Positions 36,527-44,104 of a stretch of 64,000 nt of DNA are shown piece after piece. Below the pieces are notes generated by a model that made no database searches, was not told the DNA's origin, and saw only the letters and a list, made by a program, of their open reading frames with translations. The DNA comes from Gammaproteobacteria bacterium. Lineage in GTDB: Bacteria > Pseudomonadota > Gammaproteobacteria > Eutrophobiales > Eutrophobiaceae. Made by a program: the position numbers and the translations under genes. The stretch covers positions 1-64,000 of the forward strand of contig JAJFKL010000031.1 in NCBI GenBank assembly GCA_021773235.1, given 5' to 3'. Within the stretch, counting starts at the first letter, position 1; the number at the start of each line of letters is the position of its first letter.

Positions 36527-37126
36527 ATGGTCGGTGATTCCTGGACACATAAAATAGCGCGTGTTTGTATACTGCCTTTAGTTAAAACACCAATAACACC
36601 AAATCATCTCACGGTTCTTCGTTTAGCAACTGGCTTAGCGGCTTGTACTGCCTTTGCTATAGGTACACAAGAATGGAATCTTTGGGGCGGTATATTATGG
36701 TTAATCTCTTCCTTTCTCGATCGTGCCGATGGTGAACTTGCAAGAGTCTCCGGCAAATCCAGTGAATGGGGTCATAAGTTCGATTACTTTAGTGATGTCA
36801 CAGTAACCACCCTGTTCTTTGTCGGGATTGGGATCGGCTTACGAGAGAGTTCATTAGGCTTCTGGACTATCCTCATGGGGATCAGCGCAGCAACAGGTGT
36901 CGTTGCCGCAGAGGTACTAGCTGAAATTATTGATCAGGCACAAAAAGATACTGGTGAAAAAGCCTATGCTGGCTTTGCTGGTTTTGATTTTGATGATGTA
37001 CTTTATTTATTCGCACCGCTCGTTTGGCTTAACTGGCACTTTCCCTTTCTTATCGGTGCATCCGTAGGCGCCCCCATATTTGCATTAATCACTTGGTATC
37101 GGCTCCCTAAGAATAAAAACCAATAG
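36527..37126 (+). CDS. CDP-alcohol phosphatidyltransferase (second of two)
   Basis: A 199-residue integral membrane enzyme carrying the complete family signature in 'DRADGELARVSGKSSEWG' and 'HKFDYFSDVTV'. The N-terminal 'LVKTPITPNHLTVLRLATGL' parallels 'LLKTPITPNQITAISLSLGL' of the protein at 30954, so the two are paralogues. It follows hpnK by 15 bases and is probably in the same operon, which suggests a step in hopanoid or associated lipid head-group assembly. The exact reaction is unknown. Confidence 0.88.
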   Translation: MVGDSWTHKIARVCILPLVKTPITPNHLTVLRLATGLAACTAFAIGTQEWNLWGGILWLISSFLDRADGELARVSGKSSEWGHKFDYFSDVTVTTLFFVGIGIGLRESSLGFWTILMGISAATGVVAAEVLAEIIDQAQKDTGEKAYAGFAGFDFDDVLYLFAPLVWLNWHFPFLIGASVGAPIFALITWYRLPKNKNQ

Positions 37127-37132
37127 TTTCTT

Positions 37133-37570
37133 CTAAGATTGTGGCGTATTAAGAAGCTGTTTTTTTATGGATTCACAGAGCGACATTAATTTTTTAACAT
37201 CTTTTTCACTCAAACCAGTCGCACATAATGCTATCTCACTGGCCTTCTTCGCTTTTTTGCCAAGCGCCTTACCTTCTTTAGTTAATACTAACTGCTTCTG
37301 TCGTTCATCTGATTCAGTTGATCGGCGTTCTATATATCCGTTGTTTTCAAGACGTTTTAAAAGTGGGCTTAGAGTAGCGTTACTGATACCAGTAATATCA
37401 GCAACTTCACTGATTGTTATTGCCTCTATATCCCACAATGCCATCATCACGACATATTGCGGATAGGTTAAATTCAATGGTTCCAGCAAGCCTTTATAGG
37501 CCTGCGTTATCGCCCTTGAGGTGGAATATAAGGCATAGCACACCTGTTCATTTAATTTAGGACCGGTCAT
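37133..37570 (-). CDS. MarR-family transcriptional regulator
   Basis: A 145-residue winged-helix regulator with 'YPQYVVMMALWDIEAITISEVADITGISNATLSPLLKRLENNGYI' forming the HTH and wing (about residues 36-80; only the pattern matters here) and 'DERQKQLVLTKEGKAL' in the wing. It is divergent from the cytochrome P460 gene, with two matching operator-like sites in between. 'YALYSTSRAI' contains no Cys, so an OhrR-type Cys switch is not obvious. It converges on the CDP-alcohol phosphatidyltransferase gene (6 bases). Confidence 0.9.
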   Translation of the reverse strand: MTGPKLNEQVCYALYSTSRAITQAYKGLLEPLNLTYPQYVVMMALWDIEAITISEVADITGISNATLSPLLKRLENNGYIERRSTESDERQKQLVLTKEGKALGKKAKKASEIALCATGLSEKDVKKLMSLCESIKKQLLNTPQS

Positions 37571-37595
37571 AATTCTCTATATTGCTTCATTATTT

Positions 37596-37613
37596 TAGTT
37601 CGTGCACGAAATA
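37596..37613. promoter_or_regulatory. MarR-type operator site 1
   Basis: TAGTTCGTGCACGAAATA contains the perfect 12-bp palindrome TTCGTGCACGAA. It lies 25 bases upstream of the marR start, the usual place for autoregulation. The second site at 37655-37672 matches it at 16 of 18 positions in inverse orientation. Confidence 0.65.
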
Positions 37614-37654
37614 CTTGCGATAATAAATCATCTTCACTATACTCACAATTATAT

Positions 37655-37672
37655 TATTTCGTACACTAACTA
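37655..37672. promoter_or_regulatory. MarR-type operator site 2
   Basis: Read on the minus strand this is TAGTTAGTGTACGAAATA, 16 of 18 identical to site 1. It ends 35 bases before the cytochrome P460 start, so one regulator could control both divergent genes. Confidence 0.6.
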
Positions 37673-37707
37673 TTTTACAACTAATTTTGCTTAAGTGGAG
37701 ATATAAA

Positions 37708-38217
37708 ATGAAAAAAATAGCATTAGCCCTTATTTCACTATCCCTCAGTGTCCTTGTTTATGCGGGTGGAAACCCTGACCATGTTAAATTTCCAGAAGGA
37801 TATCAAGCTGAGTTTACAAAATACGACACGCGTAATCGAGCTAATGGCAAACAAGTGGCCGTACTCTATGCAAATAAAATTGCTACCGATACCGCTGCTA
37901 GTGGGAAACTAGGCGATGGTGCAAAGATCATAATGGAAGTTTATAAAACTGTAGTCGGAGAAGATGGTAAACCGACTATTGGTGAAGGTGGCGTTTTTAA
38001 GAAGGGTAAATTCGCTGCAGTCGCAGTAATGGAAAAACGTTCGGATTGGGATGCCAGTTTTGATGCAAAAGAACGTGCTGGAGATTGGGGCTTTGCTATT
38101 TACAAAACAGATGGAACCGTTAAAGACAACAAATTAGAGTGTGCGAGTTGTCATTTACCAATGCCAAATAATGATTATATGTTCTCCCATTCAAGCCTGA
38201 TTGAATTTGCCAAATAG
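37708..38217 (+). CDS. Cytochrome P460-family c-type heme protein
   Basis: A 169-residue periplasmic protein with a signal peptide (cleavage after 'VLVYA'). I use ATG 37708 with GGAG upstream. An in-frame TTG at 37687 adds only 7 residues. The single heme site is C145-x-x-C148-H149 ('CASCHLPMPNNDYMFSH') at the C-terminus, as in cytochrome P460 and cytochrome c'-beta. P460 enzymes oxidise hydroxylamine, while c'-beta relatives bind NO. Which applies depends on the Lys cross-link and distal residues, which I cannot assign securely. It is likely regulated by the divergent MarR protein. Confidence 0.85.
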   Translation: MKKIALALISLSLSVLVYAGGNPDHVKFPEGYQAEFTKYDTRNRANGKQVAVLYANKIATDTAASGKLGDGAKIIMEVYKTVVGEDGKPTIGEGGVFKKGKFAAVAVMEKRSDWDASFDAKERAGDWGFAIYKTDGTVKDNKLECASCHLPMPNNDYMFSHSSLIEFAK

Positions 38218-38241
38218 TTTCTGATATCTTGATATTGCCCT

Positions 38242-38274
38242 GTCTGAATCGGTGAGGCCCTCGCCGATTCAGAC
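38242..38274. terminator. Bidirectional hairpin between convergent genes
   Basis: A 15-bp stem with one G-T pair (GTCTGAATCGGTGAG against CTCGCCGATTCAGAC) and loop GCC lies between the P460 gene and the convergent methyltransferase gene. There is no strong T-run on either side, so termination is probable but not textbook. Confidence 0.55.
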
Positions 38275-38280
38275 TAACTT

Positions 38281-39051
38281 TCAATTCTTCTTCCTTAGTA
38301 CAAAAACACCATAGTCTGATCTTGCATTGAGTTTTATTGGTTTCGATAGATCATAGAAATGGTCATAACAATTGACGATTTCAAATACATTTGTCGATGA
38401 AAGAAGTTTATGGAATTGTCTCAGAGTATAGGTACGTAATTTATAAATAGAGTCATACTTCTCATTTATATACTCCGTCTTTGTATTTAATATAACTTTT
38501 AAGGTTTCTGTTCTATTCATTTTATCAAGCTTTAACATTTCCATTGTTGTCTTGACTGTCAAACGACCTCTCTTTGCCGTCCAACGTGTTATTTTATCAG
38601 CTACCCCTTGTTCAGGAATCAGATGTAGACCGAGAATATATATTCCATTTTTCCTTAATGACTTTGAGATATTCAATAGGTGTTGAACTGCTTGTTTTTC
38701 TGATAATAGGTGTCTGAAAGTATCAACGGTGCAATACGCAGCATCATACTTATTCCTTTTAATTTTAAAATTAGTCATATCTCCGTGGAATATATTCGCC
38801 TTTAATTTATTACGAGTTAGTTTGTCTTTTAAATACGACAATGCATGCTCATTTAAATCAAAGCCTGAACAATCAAAACCACTGCGAGCAAGGGGAATAA
38901 TCAAACGACCAGTACCACAAGCGGGTTCAATTAAGCTCGGACGATCAGACTTACAATGGCTATTGAAGATATTCTGCAGAAACAGCAATTCTTCTCTCAT
39001 CTCATGAGAGAAAGAAACATCATAATATGTAGGCAAGTTGTACCAATTCAT
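38281..39051 (-). CDS. Class I SAM-dependent methyltransferase
   Basis: A 256-residue cytoplasmic protein starting at ATG 39051 (MNWYNLPTYYDVSF). A TTG six codons earlier is less likely. Motif I is 'IEPACGTGRLIIPLARSG', the acidic residue after beta-2 is in 'SGFDLNEHAL', and motif II-like 'YDAAYCTVDTFRHL' follows. The N-terminal 'YYDVSF' is common in small-molecule methyltransferases. The substrate is not predictable. It is convergent with the P460 gene and divergent from the cNMP-domain gene. Confidence 0.82.
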   Translation of the reverse strand: MNWYNLPTYYDVSFSHEMREELLFLQNIFNSHCKSDRPSLIEPACGTGRLIIPLARSGFDCSGFDLNEHALSYLKDKLTRNKLKANIFHGDMTNFKIKRNKYDAAYCTVDTFRHLLSEKQAVQHLLNISKSLRKNGIYILGLHLIPEQGVADKITRWTAKRGRLTVKTTMEMLKLDKMNRTETLKVILNTKTEYINEKYDSIYKLRTYTLRQFHKLLSSTNVFEIVNCYDHFYDLSKPIKLNARSDYGVFVLRKKN

Positions 39052-39174
39052 TGCTGCATTAATCCTCAATTTACTGATTATTTTGACTATATTAAGCCTT
39101 TAATTTTGAAATGTTCTTTAAGGAAGAAAATAATACTATAGAATACGAATATTATTAATGGAGAGGTCTTAGCT

Positions 39175-39672
39175 TTGAAAGAGCTTCAATTACTTGATGA
39201 TGGAGATTCATTCAGAAAATCCGCTTATCGGCATATAAAAGAATCCGATTTCTTTGCTGATTTTGGCGATGATGAGATAGAAGTTTTGTCACGCTGGACC
39301 AAGGCCTATTCTGCAGCAACAGGCTGTGTAGTACTGAATGAAGGTGATAAAAGCAATTGCCTATGCATAATCATTAAGGGTGAAATTAATATATTCAAAA
39401 AATTACCCGATGAGCATTTAAAAATAGCCGAAGTTAATTCTGGAGAATCAATCGGTGAAATGGGTATTATTGATGGTGAACCTTTCTCGGCCTCAGCGAT
39501 CGCATCTAAAGATTCGATTGTATTATTGATTACTCGTGAAGACTTTGAGGATATTGTTAGCCAAAATATTGAGCTAGGTAATAAATTGTTATGGAAGCTT
39601 GCGAGAATACTAACAGCACGTCTTAGACATACGACAAAGCGTCTTGCAGAATTATTAACCGGGAAAAATTAA
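39175..39672 (+). CDS. Lone cyclic-nucleotide-binding-domain protein
   Basis: A 165-residue protein made of one CRP-like cNMP-binding fold with no DNA-binding HTH. The start is TTG 39175, with GGAGAGG at 39160-39166 and an 8-base spacer. No upstream ATG fits. The phosphate-binding cassette 'GESIGEMGIIDGEPFSASAIA' has Phe-Ser where a cAMP-binding Arg normally stands before the Ser/Ala pair, so classical cAMP binding is doubtful. The C-terminal helix 'RLRHTTKRLAEL' could mediate dimerisation. The function is unknown. Confidence 0.82.
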   Translation: MKELQLLDDGDSFRKSAYRHIKESDFFADFGDDEIEVLSRWTKAYSAATGCVVLNEGDKSNCLCIIIKGEINIFKKLPDEHLKIAEVNSGESIGEMGIIDGEPFSASAIASKDSIVLLITREDFEDIVSQNIELGNKLLWKLARILTARLRHTTKRLAELLTGKN

Positions 39673-39689
39673 TAACCACTCCGGATAAA

Positions 39690-40412
39690 TCATGCATGAA
39701 TAACAACATCGCAAGTCATGTCACACGTAGTTAATGCTGTTTTATAATTATCTATCTTAATAAGATCGTAACAAAACCATTTATCATTTGATGGAGTAAA
39801 CGTTAATACTTCCATCCCACCATCAATTGCCTCATCTAATGTGACAGAAAATCGATCAAGGCCAAATGCAACACCTTTGCCAGTTGCCTTAATAAAGGAC
39901 TCCTTTCTTGCCCAAATACGGTAGAAGGTATCGAGTTGCAGCTCATCACCTAAACTTATTAACTCATTTTTTTCATTTTCGCTGAAAAACCGCTTTGATA
40001 ATGATTGATAATCTGTATCAAAATTTACTTCTTCTATATCGACACCTACTTTGTTACTCAAGGTAATTGCTATCAGCGCATAATTTCCTGAATGAGAGAT
40101 ATTAAATTCTATTGGTTTATTATTTAACGATTCAATAATGCCCGGCTTTCCATGTTCTCCATAAAAGAATTCAATATTCTGGTATGACTTACCAAGTGCA
40201 CTAGATAATAAGAGTCTTAATACACTTCGCGCTATAACAAACTGATTCTTTTTTTCATCTATCTTTAATTTTTCTGCTCGGATACGTTCGTCTTCTGATA
40301 AATACTGAATGCATTGTTTATTATCAAATAAATCGAATTGAATTAAATAGACATGAATTTTATTATCTGACAGTACTAATCTTTCTTGTAAAATCTGCTC
40401 AAGAGTATTCAT
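39690..40412 (-). CDS. Sfp-type 4'-phosphopantetheinyl transferase
   Basis: A 240-residue enzyme that moves phosphopantetheine from CoA to a carrier protein. Core motifs are 'KVGVDIEEVNF' (magnesium-binding Asp and Glu) and 'RIWARKESFIKATGKGV', the W-x2-KE-x3-K signature with Ser in place of the usual Ala. 'NISHSGNYALIAI' is the upstream His motif. Its ATG shares one base with the oleD stop codon (TAATG on the minus strand), so it is the coupled last gene of the lipid cluster. Its substrate ACP is not in the window. Confidence 0.92.
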   Translation of the reverse strand: MNTLEQILQERLVLSDNKIHVYLIQFDLFDNKQCIQYLSEDERIRAEKLKIDEKKNQFVIARSVLRLLLSSALGKSYQNIEFFYGEHGKPGIIESLNNKPIEFNISHSGNYALIAITLSNKVGVDIEEVNFDTDYQSLSKRFFSENEKNELISLGDELQLDTFYRIWARKESFIKATGKGVAFGLDRFSVTLDEAIDGGMEVLTFTPSNDKWFCYDLIKIDNYKTALTTCDMTCDVVIHA

Positions 40413-41407
40413 TATTTTTTTTCAGTATCAAATGACGCCTTAAGACGCTTCATGCCTTCTTCAATGCTTATCATCGGCTTATATGATAGATCTCGTTTAG
40501 CCGACGTTAGATCAAACCAATGTGATGTCGACAATTGTTTAGCAACAAACCGGGTCATGATGGGTTCTTGCTCGATCTGAAATAAGGAATAGACTCTTTC
40601 AAATACGGCTCCAATATAGTAAGCCAGGTGTTCATTAATTCTTTTCTTTATCGGTGATAAATTTACTGTTGCCAATATTTTATTAATCAAATCCGACATC
40701 GAGATGGGCTCATCATTACTAATGAAATAGGCCTTGCCCGCACATCTTCCATTATTCTGTAAATCATCTCCGGCAAGCAGATGTGCATCAACCGCATTGT
40801 CGATATAGCATGAATCAACCTTATTCTCTTTATCTCCAACCAGTCTTAAACGACCAGCATTTGCACGGCTAATAACACGTGGAGCAAGATGTCGATCACC
40901 CGGGCCCCAGATTAAATGTGGTCGTAAGGCTACTGTTTTAAGTTCTACGCTATTTGAACTTAATACTAGCTGCTCTGCTTCTGCCTTCGTTTCCTGGTAT
41001 GCATTAAAAAATGTTTCTGCATAAGGTGTTGATTCATCAATACCCTCTTCGCTAGTACCATCAAACACCACGCTTGGGGTGCTGGTATAAACCAGGTAGT
41101 TAATATTATGTTTTTTACATGCATCGATGACATTTTTTGTTGCGACTACATTTGCCTGATAATATTTATCGTATTCACCCCATACGCCTGCCATAGCTGC
41201 AACGTGATAAACAATATCGCAGCCACTCGCCGCAGCATCTATATCATCAGCCTTACATAAATCACCTTGTATCGCATCAACACCTAATTCTAAAAGCTCA
41301 GGGTAATGTCCTCGCTGAATTGACCTAACAGTATCGCCCCTTTTCAATAAGGCCCTGATAATTGCACCGCCGAGGAATCCACCGCCACCTGTCACCAAGG
41401 CCTTCAT
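40412..41407 (-). CDS. oleD: OleD, 2-alkyl-3-oxoacid reductase
   Basis: A 331-residue NAD(P)H-dependent short-chain/epimerase-family enzyme. In the Ole pathway OleD reduces the beta-keto acid from OleA to the beta-hydroxy acid. The Rossmann motif is 'MKALVTGGGGFLGGAI', the catalytic pair Tyr-x3-Lys is in 'NAYQETKAEAEQ', and 'ALRPHLIWGPGDRHLAPR' with 'VDSCYIDNAVDAHLLA' is highly characteristic of OleD. The ATG at 41407 overlaps the oleC stop as ATGA. An earlier in-frame start at 41428 would intrude further into oleC. Confidence 0.94.
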   Translation of the reverse strand: MKALVTGGGGFLGGAIIRALLKRGDTVRSIQRGHYPELLELGVDAIQGDLCKADDIDAAASGCDIVYHVAAMAGVWGEYDKYYQANVVATKNVIDACKKHNINYLVYTSTPSVVFDGTSEEGIDESTPYAETFFNAYQETKAEAEQLVLSSNSVELKTVALRPHLIWGPGDRHLAPRVISRANAGRLRLVGDKENKVDSCYIDNAVDAHLLAGDDLQNNGRCAGKAYFISNDEPISMSDLINKILATVNLSPIKKRINEHLAYYIGAVFERVYSLFQIEQEPIMTRFVAKQLSTSHWFDLTSAKRDLSYKPMISIEEGMKRLKASFDTEKK

Positions 41408-43068
41408 GTTAATTTTCCCTCGGCCCATATCGCTAATTTCTCGCGACCAATCTTGGCATTGTGTCTAATATCAACCGGAAAACCAGAATGAAATAAAATA
41501 TTTTTTATATTCTTAGTGATCGAGTAATGACTACCTAACTCAAATAGTTCTTCAGTCAGTTTCTTTTTATCCACACTTTTCCTTTCAGGTTCTAATTCAA
41601 CACAAAGAACTGGAATAATTTTATTTTCAAGATTAGCGCCAACCAGTGCTGTTCGAAAAACGGATGCGTGCTTATTAAAAACACCCTCACAACATATGGT
41701 GAATAAGGTTTCGTTTTCTGTAATGACACGCTGGCTCTTACGACCACAGAACCAAATACGACTGTCATTATCAAGATAACCAAGATCTCCCATACGATGA
41801 TAAAAACCATCATCAGACTGTATCTTGGCTAAACTCGTTGCATTATCGCGATTATAATAAGACCGTGTCACCTGTGGGCCTTTGACACAAATTTCACCAA
41901 TCTGATTGGCTGGTAACTCTAAATCATTAGCCCAAGTAGAAATAACATCGTCAGTGATTGTTATAATTCTGATATCTAGATTGGAAACGGCTTTCCCAAC
42001 ACAGACGCCCTTGCCTTCGACCGTTGCATCTGCAGTCTCATTAAGGATGACATTACTCCCAACAGAGCTCACAGGAAGTGATTCAGTTGCACCATAGGGT
42101 GTAAATATTTGCACATCATTATTGAGTAATGATTTGAATCTCTTAAGTACGGAAGGTGCGACTGGAGCACCCGCTGATAATACCCGTTTTAGAGTGGGTA
42201 ATTTAATTTCGCTCGCTTCGCCCCATTTCCCAACACGATTTAATAAGGCCGGCGAACCAAACATGGTTGTACACTTATAGTCATTAACCGCATCAATAAT
42301 AGTTTTAGGAATGACATGACCTGGTCGCGTAAAATCCATCTTTGGTATCACAGACGTCATGCCTAAAGCAGGGGCAAATAAAGCAAACAACGGGAATGTG
42401 GCCAAATCTATCTCGCCCGGCTGAATATCATAGAGCTTTTTCAATGCCTCGTGCTGCGCAGTAAAATTAGCATGCGTATAGACAACACCTTTTGGAATGC
42501 CCGTGCTACCACTAGTAAACAAAATCGCAGCCATATCTTCTGCGCCAGTCTTGGCAGTTTTAAAATTTTTATCTTTTGTGCTCGCTTTAATCTTTCCCAG
42601 GTTAGTTATAAAACCAGTTAATAAAAGATTATTACCAACCAGCACGGTTTTACTAATTGTCTTTTTTGCCCAGCCTAAGGTTAGTCGTGCAATATGTGCA
42701 GTGCTGATACCAATAAATGCTTCCGGCTCCGCCTCTGCCAAACACTTACCCAGGTTTTTTATACCCATTCCCGGATCGACAGCGACTAGTACGGCCTCAA
42801 GTTTGAATAAGGCAAATACCAGAGCAAAGAAATCAAGCCCCGGTTTAACCATTAAAACTGTCCGTGTACCTTTGCTGATGCCATGAACTTTTAATCCATT
42901 GGCAATAAGGTTACTGGCTTCATCGAGTTCCTTATAGGTGTATGATTTTTTATAAAGAGCCGACTCAGACTTTTCACTAGCGCCTGTTGATTGGACAACC
43001 ACAGCATGGGTATCCGGCTGTTGTTGTGCCATAACTGGCAGATGAGAGGCTATGTTTGCAGTAATCAT
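41404..43068 (-). CDS. oleC: OleC, beta-lactone synthetase (AMP-ligase family)
   Basis: A 554-residue ANL-superfamily enzyme. OleC activates the beta-hydroxy acid with ATP and closes it to a beta-lactone. The N-terminal 'NIASHLPVMAQQQPD' and 'DPGMGIKNLGKCLAEAEPEAF' are hallmarks of OleC rather than ordinary acyl-CoA ligases. The AMP-binding loop 'AILFTSGSTGIPKGVVYTH', 'PYGATESLPV' and 'GDLGYLDNDSRIWFCGRK' are present. A catalytic C-terminal Lys is plausible in 'HNAKIGREK'. It starts 17 bases after oleB. Confidence 0.95.
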   Translation of the reverse strand: MITANIASHLPVMAQQQPDTHAVVVQSTGASEKSESALYKKSYTYKELDEASNLIANGLKVHGISKGTRTVLMVKPGLDFFALVFALFKLEAVLVAVDPGMGIKNLGKCLAEAEPEAFIGISTAHIARLTLGWAKKTISKTVLVGNNLLLTGFITNLGKIKASTKDKNFKTAKTGAEDMAAILFTSGSTGIPKGVVYTHANFTAQHEALKKLYDIQPGEIDLATFPLFALFAPALGMTSVIPKMDFTRPGHVIPKTIIDAVNDYKCTTMFGSPALLNRVGKWGEASEIKLPTLKRVLSAGAPVAPSVLKRFKSLLNNDVQIFTPYGATESLPVSSVGSNVILNETADATVEGKGVCVGKAVSNLDIRIITITDDVISTWANDLELPANQIGEICVKGPQVTRSYYNRDNATSLAKIQSDDGFYHRMGDLGYLDNDSRIWFCGRKSQRVITENETLFTICCEGVFNKHASVFRTALVGANLENKIIPVLCVELEPERKSVDKKKLTEELFELGSHYSITKNIKNILFHSGFPVDIRHNAKIGREKLAIWAEGKLT

Positions 43069-43075
43069 TGCTACC

Positions 43076-43099
43076 GGGGACAGACTTAAGTCTGTCCCC
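43076..43099. repeat. 24-bp perfect palindrome overlapping the end of oleB
   Basis: The sequence is GGGGACAGACTT followed by its exact reverse complement. It covers the last codons and stop of oleB and most of the gap to oleC. In the oleB frame it encodes the C-terminal residues G-Q-T and the TAA stop. Short palindromes of this kind are known as dispersed intergenic repeats in many genomes. No other copy is seen in this window. Confidence 0.7.
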
Positions 43100-44003
43100 C
43101 AGTATGTTTTTTCTGGCCTGTATTCGTCTTTTCTAGAAATGTTTGTATTAGAGGGATCACTTCCTCGCCCGCATCCTCAAGTAGATAATGGCCAGCATCA
43201 AACTCATGATATTCAGCATTTGGTATACGTCTCTTCCATTCATCAAGATAATGTCGATCAAAGACAAAATCATTCAATCCCCAACAAATTAACATTGGCA
43301 GCTTTGAAAACTGGTCTAAATTTTTATCTACATTATCTACAACATCATATGAAACATGATTTTTATCTAACGGAATATCCTCTACAAAGCGTAACACCGA
43401 AAGCCGGTTTGCCCAATTATCATGCGGCGCTAAATAGGCATTCTTTATATCGCTTGTCATCGGCTTACGTGTAACACACTGAATTACGCCCCCACGACAA
43501 AATGCATTTAATCCTTGTATGAGTAACGCGCCTATTAATGGGGTACGGCTCAGCTTTAATTGCCAGGGAATTTGTTTACCGGATGGAATATGAAACCCAG
43601 CCGTATTCGATATCACCAGACGTTTAATCTTTTCAGGGTAACGTGTGGCATAGGCCATACCAATCATACCGCCCCAATCATGCACAATTAGCGTTAGATT
43701 TTTATCAATCCCCAATGAAGATAACAGCGAATCAAGATCATCAACTCGTTGTTTTAGTGTGAATTCATATTCACCATCAGCAGGCTTCTCTGATAAACCC
43801 ATACCAATATGGTCGGGTACGATGCAATGGTATTTATCGATTAGCGCAGTAAAAAGATGACGGTAATAAAAAGACCAGCTCGGATTCCCATGTAGCATCA
43901 CAATTGCTTCAGAATTACTCATTCCACCTTCTAGATAGTGCAATTGCCTGTTATTTATTGAGGCATAGCAGGAAGACTCTGAGGGGTAATCGGGATATTG
44001 CAT
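43086..44003 (-). CDS. oleB: OleB, beta-lactone decarboxylase (alpha/beta hydrolase)
   Basis: A 305-residue haloalkane-dehalogenase-like alpha/beta hydrolase. OleB decarboxylates the beta-lactone to a cis-olefin. 'IVMLHGNPSWSFYYRHLF', the nucleophile Asp109 in 'IVHDWGGMIGMAYA', 'RGLNAFCRGG'-like 'QGLNAFCRGG', and the catalytic His272 in 'FDAGHYLLEDAGEE' agree closely with OleB. Its 3' end lies in a perfect palindrome that provides the final residues and stop. It is separated from dinB by 101 bases. Confidence 0.94.
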   Translation of the reverse strand: MQYPDYPSESSCYASINNRQLHYLEGGMSNSEAIVMLHGNPSWSFYYRHLFTALIDKYHCIVPDHIGMGLSEKPADGEYEFTLKQRVDDLDSLLSSLGIDKNLTLIVHDWGGMIGMAYATRYPEKIKRLVISNTAGFHIPSGKQIPWQLKLSRTPLIGALLIQGLNAFCRGGVIQCVTRKPMTSDIKNAYLAPHDNWANRLSVLRFVEDIPLDKNHVSYDVVDNVDKNLDQFSKLPMLICWGLNDFVFDRHYLDEWKRRIPNAEYHEFDAGHYLLEDAGEEVIPLIQTFLEKTNTGQKKHTGGQT

Positions 44004-44104
44004 AAGCTATTGGTTTTTCTGTAAAAAATATAATTATAAAGCGGGTTAGTTTACTGAATATTGCCTTATTCACCAAGCTTAAACGGCGAATATGTTAGTA
44101 GAGT

